6,777 nt of DNA from an uncultured Clostridium sp. (GCA_946491915.1 CAMLYR010000082.1:1-6777); one strand, 5' to 3'; counted from the first letter of the stretch, positions 1 through 5,592 are shown. Notes: generated by a model from the sequence alone, not told the origin. Made by a program: numbers and translations.

Positions 1-261
1 CGTTTCATAAAATTGTTTCATTCTATATATTCCACGTCTATTAAATCCCTTCATTGTTGGATATTCTCTTTGCATAAAATCTACTAATTTATCTACAATT
101 TTATCTCCCCAATTGCTATCATTTACTTTTTCACTAATATACTTTCCAAAATCCCAATATAATGAAATTAATTCTTCATTTACTTTTTTATAAGCATTAT
201 TTCTTCTTGCTTCAATCATATTGATAATTTCATTAAAATTCAAATCTAGAATATTATCCAA
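1..261 (-). CDS. YhcG/DUF1016-family protein, N-terminal part (runs off the window)
   Basis: An 87-codon open frame reads from 261 to the window edge. It resembles the N-terminal domain of the YhcG/DUF1016 family, whose full-length members add a C-terminal PDDEXK nuclease-like domain that would lie outside the window. What is seen: an opening helix with IEARRNNAYKKVNEELI (about residues 16-32), then LYWDFGKYISEKV, then WGDKIVDKLVDFMQREYP, then GFNRRGIYRMKQFYE; this matches the family pattern of 'LYWxIGKxI', 'YGxxIV..L...L' and 'GFSRRNLxRM'. The start is TTG at 261: an AGGAG site lies 7 bases upstream, an in-frame TAA sits two codons before it, and the next ATG is codon 15. The gap to queH is 40 bases with no clear terminator, so co-transcription is possible. 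The family is poorly understood; links to restriction and defence loci are known, but nothing here shows such a role. The nuclease domain is not seen. Confidence 0.75.
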   Translation of the reverse strand, partial: MDNILDLNFNEIINMIEARRNNAYKKVNEELISLYWDFGKYISEKVNDSNWGDKIVDKLVDFMQREYPTMKGFNRRGIYRMKQFYET

Positions 262-268
262 ATTTTAT

Positions 269-273
269 CTCCT
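269..273 (-). promoter_or_regulatory. Ribosome binding site fixing the TTG start of the yhcG-like gene
   Basis: AGGAG on the minus strand, 7 bases before TTG at 261. There is no ATG or GTG start between the in-frame TAA and this TTG, so the site decides the start. Confidence 0.7.
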
Positions 274-301
274 TTCTGTTTAATAAGTTTTATTTATATC
301 A

Positions 302-868
302 TCATTTTATACTATTATTTTTCTTGTCTTTCTCAATTTTCTTCTGATATCTATCCTCTTCGGAAAAAATACAACCACAATATTTTTGCATATATAATCC
401 TAATTCTCTTGCTTTCGCTTGTCCTTCTCTAAAACCTACGCGAAAATCTCTATATAAAAATTCCACTCCATATTTCTTTGCCATTTGGTTTGCCACTTCT
501 ATTAAAGCTTCATGATTTTGATAAGGACTAACCAATAAAGTAGTAGAAAAATGGGTATAACCATTTTCCTTTGCATATTTGGCTGTTTGTTCTAATCTCA
601 CTGGATAGCAATATTGTTTACATCGATTTTGTAAATCTCCAATGACATGTTTACAAAATTCATCTAATCCATAGTTTTCTTCAAATATCGCTTCTACATC
701 AATACTTTTTGTGTATTCTTTTAAACAATCTCTTCTTGCTTTATATTCCATATATGGATGAATATTCGGATTAAACCAATATACGGTTGGTTCAATGTCT
801 TCTTTTCTAAGTGAATCAATACAATATACACTACATGGTGCACAACAAGTATGTAATAATAGTTTCAT
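302..868 (-). CDS. queH: Epoxyqueuosine reductase QueH (DUF208 family)
   Basis: QueH reduces epoxyqueuosine to queuosine in the wobble position of tRNAs with GUN anticodons, the last step of queuosine synthesis; it is the non-cobalamin replacement of QueG and uses iron-sulfur chemistry in the cytoplasm. The 188-residue product has the full family pattern: HTCCAPC at residues 6-12, YWFNPNIHPYMEY at 30-42, the pair C83 and C87 in NRCKQYCYPVR, SPYQNHE at 114-120, DFRVGFREGQ at 141-150 and QKYCGC at 161-166. The cysteines of HTCCAPC, RCxxxC and YCGC are those expected to hold the metal centres. The length is normal and the lysine-rich tail (173-188) is unremarkable. ATG at 868 has AGGAG 13 bases upstream, rather far. 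A location next to ruvB fits the ruvAB-queA-tgt neighbourhoods common in clostridia; queA and tgt are not in the window. Confidence 0.95.
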   Translation of the reverse strand: MKLLLHTCCAPCSVYCIDSLRKEDIEPTVYWFNPNIHPYMEYKARRDCLKEYTKSIDVEAIFEENYGLDEFCKHVIGDLQNRCKQYCYPVRLEQTAKYAKENGYTHFSTTLLVSPYQNHEALIEVANQMAKKYGVEFLYRDFRVGFREGQAKARELGLYMQKYCGCIFSEEDRYQKKIEKDKKNNSIK

Positions 869-892
869 CTTTACTCTTTAACTCCTTTTTAA

Positions 893-1053
893 TTATTTTT
901 CATAGTTATCTAAATCAGATTGACTTTCTATCCCTTCATCAGGATTTTTTCTTCCAAAAAAATTATTTTCATCTTTATATCCCAACTTATTCAAGTCTTC
1001 CTTTATGTATCCCATAGCTTCTTCTGGTGTATTTGCAATTTGGTATAACTCTA
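893..1053 (-). pseudogene. Orphan reading frame between ruvB and queH, apparently 5'-truncated at a repeat
   Basis: From the edge of the 33-bp repeat (about 1054) to a TAA at 893-895 there is an uninterrupted, protein-like frame. It begins LELYQIANTPEEAM, continues GYIKEDLNKLGYKDENNFF and ends QIDLDNYEK. Its mix of charged and hydrophobic residues and its AT-rich codons resemble the neighbouring genes. There is no credible start at its left end: upstream in the same frame the reading passes through the repeat and meets a TAG in the last codons of ruvB. The first ATG (1015) would give only 40 residues and has only a weak purine-rich stretch in front. I do not recognise a family. The best reading is the 3' end of a gene cut off by the repeat. 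Alternatives are a genuine 40-residue small protein, or translation coupled to ruvB termination. The stop lies just before the queH ribosome binding site. Confidence 0.4.
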
Positions 1054-1107
1054 AAATGTCGCATAGACAAACGAACTCAATGCGACAAACGAACTCAATG
1101 CGACATT
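1054..1107 (-). repeat. 33-bp dispersed repeat, copy A, with an 18-bp tandem duplication
   Basis: Read on the minus strand, 1086-1054 is a 33-bp unit starting GTCGCATTGAGTTCG and ending CTATGCGACATTT. It matches two copies at 5465-5497 and 5503-5535 (31 of 33 positions the same as the 5503 copy). On the plus strand the 18-mer GACAAACGAACTCAATGC occurs twice in exact tandem (1066-1083 and 1084-1101), so the unit is partly duplicated towards ruvB. GTCGCAT at 1058-1064 and ATGCGAC at 1080-1086 are inverted copies able to form a stem. The ruvB stop codon (1095-1097) lies inside. Confidence 0.8.
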
Positions 1108-2099
1108 GGATACCCTAAATGTTTATATGCTGGTGGTAAGACAACTCTTCCTCTTAATGTTCTTGCAATAAATCCAATTTGAATTAAATATGGTTCATAA
1201 ACATCTTCAATGGTATCTACTTCTTCACCAACTGTTGCAGCTAATGCTTCAATTCCGACTGGTCTTCCAGCATATTGCACAATCATGGTATCTAATATTT
1301 TTCTATCAATTTCATCTAATCCTAGCTCATCAATTTCTAGCTTATTTAATGCATGTTTTGTAATTTTTAGAGTAATATCTCCATCACCTAATACAGCTGC
1401 GTAATCTCTAACTCTTTTTAATAATCGGTTTGCTATTCTAGGTGTTCCTCTTGACCTTCTAGCAATTTCTGTTGCTGCTGCTTCTTCTATTTTCACATTT
1501 AAAATTCCTGCTGAACGTTTTACAATTTTTGTAAGGTCTTCTACAGAATATAATTCTAATCTATGCACAATCCCAAATCTATCTCTTAATGGAGTGGTCA
1601 ATGAGCCAGCCTTTGTAGTTGCTCCAATTAATGTAAATTTTGGCAAATCTAATCTAATTGACCTTGCACTTGGTCCTTTTCCTATAATAATATCTAATGT
1701 ATAATCTTCTAGTGCAGGGTATAAGATTTCTTCAACACTCTTACTAAGTCTGTGAATTTCGTCTATAAATAAGACATCAAATTCTGAAAGATTGGTAAGA
1801 AGTGCTGCTAAATCTCCTGGTTTTTCAATCGCTGGACCAGAAGTAATTTTTATATTGGAATTCATTTCATTAGATATAATGTTTGATAAAGTTGTTTTTC
1901 CAAGTCCTGGAGGACCATATAGTAAAACATGATCTAATGGCTCCCCTCTTTTTTTAGCTGCTTCTATATAAATTTTCATATTTTCTTTGATTTTGTCTTG
2001 TCCAATATATTCATCTAATGTTTTTGGTCTTAATGAATTTTCTAATCGTTCTTCTCCTGTATTTTCTAGTTCTGGACTAATAATTCTGTCTTCTTCCAA
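1095..2099 (-). CDS. ruvB: Holliday junction branch migration DNA helicase RuvB
   Basis: RuvB is the AAA+ ATPase motor that, with RuvA, drives Holliday-junction branch migration in recombination and repair. With the TTG start at 2099 the protein has 334 residues, normal for the family. In that numbering: Walker [10 protein letters not shown] at 62-70, Walker B with DE at 113-114 in [10 protein letters not shown], sensor 1 GATT at about 159-162, PLRDRFG with the arginine finger near 172-174, sensor 2 GTPRIANR at about 218-225, and a C-terminal winged-helix domain from GRPVGIEAL (about 278) to RTLRGRVV (about 319). TTG is chosen because a perfect AGGAGG lies 9 bases upstream and the family normally starts just before 'EDRIISPE'. 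The longer frame from ATG at 2201 adds 34 residues coded largely by the repeat 2139-2180. The last residues (MSH) and the TGA come from the 33-bp repeat, so the original C-terminus may be slightly altered. ruvA is not nearby. Confidence 0.96.
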   Translation of the reverse strand: MEEDRIISPELENTGEERLENSLRPKTLDEYIGQDKIKENMKIYIEAAKKRGEPLDHVLLYGPPGLGKTTLSNIISNEMNSNIKITSGPAIEKPGDLAALLTNLSEFDVLFIDEIHRLSKSVEEILYPALEDYTLDIIIGKGPSARSIRLDLPKFTLIGATTKAGSLTTPLRDRFGIVHRLELYSVEDLTKIVKRSAGILNVKIEEAAATEIARRSRGTPRIANRLLKRVRDYAAVLGDGDITLKITKHALNKLEIDELGLDEIDRKILDTMIVQYAGRPVGIEALAATVGEEVDTIEDVYEPYLIQIGFIARTLRGRVVLPPAYKHLGYPMSH

Positions 2100-2108
2100 T
2101 TTTAACTT

Positions 2109-2114
2109 CCTCCT
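2109..2114 (-). promoter_or_regulatory. Perfect Shine-Dalgarno site deciding the ruvB start
   Basis: AGGAGG on the minus strand ends 9 bases before TTG at 2099. It lies within the longer open frame, which would encode KKRRKLK there, and so argues that translation starts at the TTG rather than at the upstream ATG codons at 2201, 2168 or 2141. Confidence 0.85.
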
Positions 2115-2138
2115 TTTTTTGCCTGCCCAATTGGTGGA

Positions 2139-2180
2139 CATTTTGAGGGATTTTGGGGACGGACTCATTTTTCCCTTTTT
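2139..2180 (+). repeat. Left arm of the inverted repeat, in the ruvB leader
   Basis: This exact 42-bp inverted copy of 2280-2321 ends 24 bases before the ruvB AGGAGG site. On the ruvB strand it carries ATG codons in frame with ruvB (at 2168 and 2141), which create the apparent N-terminal extension. Confidence 0.85.
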
Positions 2181-2243
2181 AAGATTTAATAATTTTAACA
2201 TATATAAACTCTTAAATAGTTCTATATATATTTTTTAATGAAG

Positions 2244-2281
2244 TTCTGTAATTGTAATAATATATTATTACAATTACAGAA
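2244..2281. repeat. Perfect 38-bp AT-rich palindrome
   Basis: TTCTGTAATTGTAATAAT (2244-2261), a central AT, and the exact reverse complement (2264-2281). It touches the right repeat arm, overlapping by two bases. Neither side is followed by a proper T-run, so it is not a typical terminator. It could be an operator for a dimeric regulator, a cruciform-forming site or the inner part of the surrounding element; the sequence does not say which. Confidence 0.8.
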
Positions 2282-2321
2282 AAAGGGAAAAATGAGTCCG
2301 TCCCCAAAATCCCTCAAAATG
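2280..2321 (-). repeat. Right arm of the inverted repeat, downstream of the ltaS-like gene
   Basis: Exact inverted copy of 2139-2180, starting 16 bases after the stop of the ltaS-like gene. In the transcript, AGGGA and TCCCT within this arm, followed by TTTT, could form a short weak terminator-like hairpin. Confidence 0.85.
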
Positions 2322-2337
2322 GTCCCTCGATTAGACA

Positions 2338-4389
2338 CTATTTCAACAAATCGTTAATACTAACCGAAATAGATATATCTAATTCTCTTCTCATTTTCTC
2401 ATAATAGTCATCCAATAATTCTCTTTCATCTTGTGGTAGTTCTTCTAAATTGACCTCTACTCCATCTTTAATTCGATACCATTTTTCATCAAAATAATAT
2501 CGACTTGTTACAATTCTTTCATTATTCAAACATATAAAATCTTTTCTTCCAAACATATTCGTTCCTAAACTAAATCCTGGATTTCCATCTATCAAATATG
2601 CAAATGTTGGTTTTATGTCTAATTTGCTGACTGGTTTTTCTATTTTTATATGTTCCATTCCTGGTATTTTCATTCCACAAGCGACTCTGATATAATTTAA
2701 TTTTATATCTGTATCTGTTAAATTAGGGTCTGTTTCCTTTAGAAAATCTTCTAAATGTTCATTATACATGTCCATTCCATTGTGATCACCATATAAAAGA
2801 ATAACTGTATCATCATATAAATCTGCTTCTTTTAATTTTTCTATAAATATCCCAAAGGCATAATCCGCATAATTAACAGCTTCTAAATAACATCCTAAAA
2901 ATGTGTTTTCATATTTTCCAACATTAATACTTACCTTACTTTTATCTTCTAATCCAAGTAAATAAAATGGTGTATGTGATGATGCTGAAACAATATAAGA
3001 CATAAATGGTTTATTGTAATTTTTCAATTTTTCTACGGCTTGGGTATATAATAGTTCATCTGATAAATAACCATTGATATCTTCTGAAGTATCTGCAAAA
3101 GAATCTTTTAATTCAATATTTTGTACACCAAATGCTTTATATACATTCCCTCTATTCCAAAAATATCCATAATTTCCATGCATATAAGAAGTAGTATACC
3201 CTTCATTTTCAAACATGGTAAAAATATTATCATATGTATTTGTATAATATCGACTATATGACATTCCATTTTCCATAGGATATAACGAAGTAATAGATGA
3301 AAATTCTGAATCTGCTGTTGAAGAATAACTTTGCATGAACATGTTAGTTATTTCTATATTTTCGTTGATAAATTTATTTAAATTTGGTGTAATTTCTTTT
3401 CCATTAATTTTTTTATTAATCACAAAATTTTGAATAGATTCTAATTGTAAAATAATAACATTCTTTCCTTTTATATATCCTTTCAAATCATAATTCGTTT
3501 CACTATACTTTTCATCATACTCTCTCTTTAATTCTTCATAATCTGCCATTAATTCTTCTTTTGCATCATATTTTGCTTGATTTTTTATGTTGATTGTATT
3601 TCCTATATCAGATATATGATATCCATAAATCGTACTTTTCTTGACTTGCATATCTTTATTAAATGGATCTTCTTTTGCGAGTGATATATAAAATTTATCC
3701 ATGAAAAAGAATAAAATTGTCACTCCCACCCCTATTATCACTTTTATTATCTTGTATTTAATGGCTAATTTCTTTTTCTTTTCAATCTTTAGAATTTTTG
3801 TAAATAACAATATACATACAACTATGATATCTATAAAATATAAAAGATGTCTTGCTCGTAATAACATTGGCAATGTACTCATAATTTCTTCACCATATTG
3901 AAGATTCATAATTTGTGCAATAGATAATATAGAGCTAGAATATGCATGATATAAATTATCTGCCAATAATAATATACTGATGATTATATCTACGCCAATT
4001 GTAACAACAATTCTTCCCCTGTTTGGTAAAAAAACAGATATCATCCAAGTAAGTGTTGCTATAAATGCGATTGTTCCTAAAATTGTTCCCTTATCTATCG
4101 TTTCTAGAATTGATATCGTATTTAGGTAAAAGAAAATTGTTTTTAAAAATAATAGAATTCCAATTACAATAGGAAATCCTATTGAATTAAAAAATCGATT
4201 GGCTATTGCTTTTATTTTTGCTTTAGTTATCTTCTTTTTATTTATTTCTGTTTCTTTTATTTCTTCTGTTTTCTCATTTTCATATGTCTCTTTTTCTTGC
4301 ATTTTTTCTATTGTTTCTTTTTTCTTTTCTTTCCCTTTTCCTAAAATTCGTTTTCCCTTTTGATTTTCTTTTTGTATTTTATCTTTCAA
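2338..4389 (-). CDS. ltaS: LTA-synthase-family phosphoglycerol transferase (sulfatase fold), membrane protein
   Basis: Members transfer glycerol phosphate from phosphatidylglycerol to a growing lipoteichoic acid chain, or its first unit to the glycolipid anchor, on the outer membrane face. The 683-residue product has a lysine/glutamate-rich cytoplasmic segment (1-58), five predicted membrane helices (about 72-92, 101-121, 127-146, 181-201, 212-231) and an extracellular sulfatase-type domain from about 308. The catalytic set is complete by comparison with S. aureus LtaS: E317 in LQLES, nucleophile T358 in SSTADSEF, W411 and R413 in FWNRG, H472 in SSHTPF and D535-H536 in YGDHNG. The start is TTG at 4389 with GAGG 7 bases upstream; ATG at codon 30 is a poorer alternative. 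The gene lies 23 bases after the glycosyltransferase pair, in the same operon. The long charged N-terminus is unusual compared with LtaS. The exact polymer made cannot be read from sequence. Confidence 0.9.
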   Translation of the reverse strand: MKDKIQKENQKGKRILGKGKEKKKETIEKMQEKETYENEKTEEIKETEINKKKITKAKIKAIANRFFNSIGFPIVIGILLFLKTIFFYLNTISILETIDKGTILGTIAFIATLTWMISVFLPNRGRIVVTIGVDIIISILLLADNLYHAYSSSILSIAQIMNLQYGEEIMSTLPMLLRARHLLYFIDIIVVCILLFTKILKIEKKKKLAIKYKIIKVIIGVGVTILFFFMDKFYISLAKEDPFNKDMQVKKSTIYGYHISDIGNTINIKNQAKYDAKEELMADYEELKREYDEKYSETNYDLKGYIKGKNVIILQLESIQNFVINKKINGKEITPNLNKFINENIEITNMFMQSYSSTADSEFSSITSLYPMENGMSYSRYYTNTYDNIFTMFENEGYTTSYMHGNYGYFWNRGNVYKAFGVQNIELKDSFADTSEDINGYLSDELLYTQAVEKLKNYNKPFMSYIVSASSHTPFYLLGLEDKSKVSINVGKYENTFLGCYLEAVNYADYAFGIFIEKLKEADLYDDTVILLYGDHNGMDMYNEHLEDFLKETDPNLTDTDIKLNYIRVACGMKIPGMEHIKIEKPVSKLDIKPTFAYLIDGNPGFSLGTNMFGRKDFICLNNERIVTSRYYFDEKWYRIKDGVEVNLEELPQDERELLDDYYEKMRRELDISISVSINDLLK

Positions 4390-4396
4390 CTTTTTT

Positions 4397-4400
4397 CCTC
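4397..4400 (-). promoter_or_regulatory. Ribosome binding site supporting the TTG start of the ltaS-like gene
   Basis: GAGG followed by seven bases (mostly A) and TTG at 4389. No ATG or GTG lies in frame between the preceding gene and this TTG. Confidence 0.55.
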
Positions 4401-4412
4401 TTTCTTCATCTT

Positions 4413-4901
4413 TTATTTTACATGATCTATAAAATTTTCTATCAATTCTAACATTTTTCGATTATTTTCTATATATGGCTTTGGTTCAAAATCTCGCACC
4501 TTCTTGATTGCTTCTTCTAATTCTTCTACAGATTGCAGTCCAATAATGTTTCCACTTTTATTAAACTTTTCCACAATTTCTGTCTGATGGTTATTGACAT
4601 GTTCTCCATATTGATGTAATCTTGGCACAGCAATTACTTTTTTTTCTTTTTCAAGTGAAGTAATAATAGAACCTACTCCCCCATGTGTAATAATAAAGTT
4701 TGCTTTTTGCTCAAATGCATCCAATTCTTCTCTTGGCATAAAATCCATTATCTTCATTTTTTCGTTTTTGGGTTGATACTGGGTATATCCAGCCTGTACT
4801 ACTACTTCTTCTGTGATTACATTTTTGCTAATCAATCTATCAATTTCTTCTAATAATCTTTGAAATGGATTATTTTGTGTTCCTAACATTACAAATATCA
4901 T
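4413..4901 (-). CDS. Alg13/PssE/Cps14G-like glycosyltransferase, catalytic subunit
   Basis: This is the C-terminal, donor-binding half of a split GT-B glycosyltransferase of the GT28 type, comparable to Alg13 or pneumococcal Cps14G, acting on a lipid-linked sugar at the cytoplasmic membrane face. The 162-residue protein opens MIFVMLGTQNNPFQRLL, has the nucleotide-sugar-binding motif ITHGGVGS at 71-78 and the typical VPRLHQYGEHVNNHQ at 92-106. The ATG at 4901 is chosen because its A is also the last base of the upstream TAA (translational coupling), because GGAGG lies 12 bases upstream within the end of the partner gene, and because the family starts at this 'FVMLGT' strand. An ATG at 4958 would add 19 residues overlapping the partner frame with no family counterpart. 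The sugar transferred cannot be predicted. Confidence 0.88.
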   Translation of the reverse strand: MIFVMLGTQNNPFQRLLEEIDRLISKNVITEEVVVQAGYTQYQPKNEKMKIMDFMPREELDAFEQKANFIITHGGVGSIITSLEKEKKVIAVPRLHQYGEHVNNHQTEIVEKFNKSGNIIGLQSVEELEEAIKKVRDFEPKPYIENNRKMLELIENFIDHVK

Positions 4902-5380
4902 TAATAAATCGAACCTCCATAAACTGCTTTTGGATATATTTTTAGCATTTCTTCCCATTGTACAATAAATAAATCTGCAATTGGATATAATAACCTTCCT
5001 GTTGCCGTTTTTTTATTGGTATTGGCAAAGGTTTCTATATAAATAACTTTACTTCCAAATAGTTTTCCTAATATGCACATTGGTCCTGCTGTATGTGTTC
5101 CTGTTGTTACAATTACCTTTGGTCTTATTTTAAAATAATAATATACGGTTTTGATACATAAGTATAAATATTTAAATATGTATGTAAATAGTTTTGCCCT
5201 TGTTCCATAAGGTAAAAAATCTAACTTATCTCCATATGTTTCTTTTAGATGTTCATTCACTTTATCTTTTTCTGTTATGATATGATAATCATATTTTTCA
5301 AATAAAGGAGATAGTTGTAATAATTCTGTTAAATGCCCTCCTGTACTTGATATAAATAATACTTTTTTCTTTTCTTTCAT
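4901..5380 (-). CDS. Alg14/PssD/Cps14F-like glycosyltransferase, membrane-anchoring acceptor subunit
   Basis: This is the N-terminal half of the split GT-B enzyme. In Alg14 and Cps14F this subunit binds the lipid-linked acceptor, recruits the catalytic partner to the membrane and is needed for full activity. The 159 residues show the Rossmann start KVLFISSTGGHLTELLQL (7-24), an aromatic, hydrophobic membrane-associating stretch at about 64-84, TTGTHTAGPMCILGKLFG at 92-109 and the conserved VIYIETFANT at 112-121; it ends YPKAVYGGSIY, as the family does. ATG at 5380 has AGGAAG upstream. It is the first gene after a strong promoter and overlaps the catalytic partner by one base, so the two should be made in equal amounts. 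The following ltaS-like gene suggests a role in wall glycopolymer or glycolipid-anchor synthesis; a capsule or exopolysaccharide role is equally usual for this family. Confidence 0.88.
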   Translation of the reverse strand: MKEKKKVLFISSTGGHLTELLQLSPLFEKYDYHIITEKDKVNEHLKETYGDKLDFLPYGTRAKLFTYIFKYLYLCIKTVYYYFKIRPKVIVTTGTHTAGPMCILGKLFGSKVIYIETFANTNKKTATGRLLYPIADLFIVQWEEMLKIYPKAVYGGSIY

Positions 5381-5418
5381 GTTTTCTATTCTTCCTTTTG
5401 ATTTTTATATTCTTGTAT

Positions 5419-5447
5419 ATTATATCTTTTTTTGGTATATCTGTCCA
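5419..5447 (-). promoter_or_regulatory. Sigma-A-type promoter of the glycosyltransferase-ltaS operon
   Basis: On the minus strand a -35 box TGGACA (5447-5442, five of six consensus bases) and a perfect -10 TATAAT (5424-5419) are separated by exactly 17 bases. Transcription would begin near 5412, giving a leader of about 30 bases before ATG at 5380. Confidence 0.8.
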
Positions 5448-5464
5448 GTAAAATTGTGAAATCT

Positions 5465-5497
5465 GTCTCATTGAGATCGTTTTTCTGTGCGACATTT
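5465..5497 (+). repeat. 33-bp dispersed repeat, copy B
   Basis: The unit starts GTCTCATTGAGATCG and ends CTGTGCGACATTT. It differs from copy C at two positions and lies 38 bases before it in the same direction, upstream of the operon promoter. Confidence 0.8.
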
Positions 5498-5502
5498 GTC
5501 GT

Positions 5503-5535
5503 GTCTCATTGAGTTCGTTTTTCTATGCGACATTT
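5503..5535 (+). repeat. 33-bp dispersed repeat, copy C
   Basis: The unit starts GTCTCATTGAGTTCG and ends CTATGCGACATTT; 31 of 33 positions equal copy A (1086-1054, opposite strand). An outer inverted pair GTGTC (5501-5505) and GACAC (5539-5543) surrounds this copy, so it can fold into an imperfect hairpin. Confidence 0.8.
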
Positions 5536-5543
5536 GGTGACAC

Positions 5544-5592
5544 AAAAAAGACCCAACAATCAGATTTCATCTAATCGTTAAGTCTCTTTTTT
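5544..5592 (-). terminator. Rho-independent terminator of dnaJ, probably bidirectional
   Basis: On the minus strand AAAAAAGA, one unpaired G and a 15-base arm (ACTTAACGATTAGAT) face a fully complementary arm (ATCTGATTGTTGGGT, counting G-U pairs) across a GAA loop, ending TCTTTTTT. The hairpin overlaps the last two bases of the dnaJ stop. The plus strand also ends the hairpin in TTTTTT, so it could stop transcription from both sides. Confidence 0.85.

Larger units (their letters stand above)
2139..2321. mobile_element. REP/MITE-like non-coding element with 42-bp perfect inverted arms
   Basis: The 42 bases at 2139-2180 reappear exactly, inverted, at 2280-2321; each arm begins CATTTTGAGGGATTTTGG and contains GGGGACGGACTCATTTTTCC. 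The arms enclose 99 bases of AT-rich DNA with no gene. Just outside the arms a weaker similarity continues (GGTGGA against AGGGAC), and no convincing target-site duplication is visible. GC-richer arms with runs of G in an AT-rich chromosome resemble REP/BIME-type repeats moved by Y1-type (RAYT) transposases in Bacillota, but this is inference from general appearance. No transposase gene is in the window. A chance pair of two independent insertions of one repeat is the main alternative to a single element. Confidence 0.65.

Noticed and set aside
811..1017. Plus-strand open frame of 68 codons
   Set aside because: It runs antisense to the 5' end of queH and to the orphan frame, has low-complexity F/S/L/I content typical of the reverse strand of AT-rich genes, and has no ribosome binding site or recognisable family.
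1210..1404. Plus-strand open frame inside ruvB
   Set aside because: It is a serine-rich shadow of the strongly conserved RuvB C-terminal coding sequence.
1987..2238. Plus-strand open frame across the ruvB start and left repeat arm
   Set aside because: It is antisense to ruvB and its leader, has a serine/phenylalanine-rich shadow composition, and has no start signals.
2244..2281. Palindrome as the terminator of the ltaS-like gene
   Set aside because: The stem is almost entirely A-T, and neither side is followed by a T-run in the right direction.
3701..3901. Plus-strand open frame inside the ltaS-like gene
   Set aside because: It is the mirror of the membrane-helix coding region; hydrophobic residues on one strand give hydrophobic residues on the other.
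4902..4958. N-terminal extension of the Alg13-like protein to ATG at 4958
   Set aside because: The 19 extra residues overlap the end of the Alg14-like gene in another frame, and the family begins at the MIFVMLGT strand, whose ATG overlaps the upstream stop codon.
5298..5495. Minus-strand 65-codon frame overlapping the start of the Alg14-like gene
   Set aside because: It passes through the repeat, the promoter and the start of a well-supported gene in another frame; its lysine/isoleucine-rich composition reflects AT-rich non-coding DNA.
5465..5535. Possible small CRISPR array
   Set aside because: The two repeats are only five bases apart, with no spacer of CRISPR length, no third unit and no cas genes. 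They are a dispersed tandem repeat.
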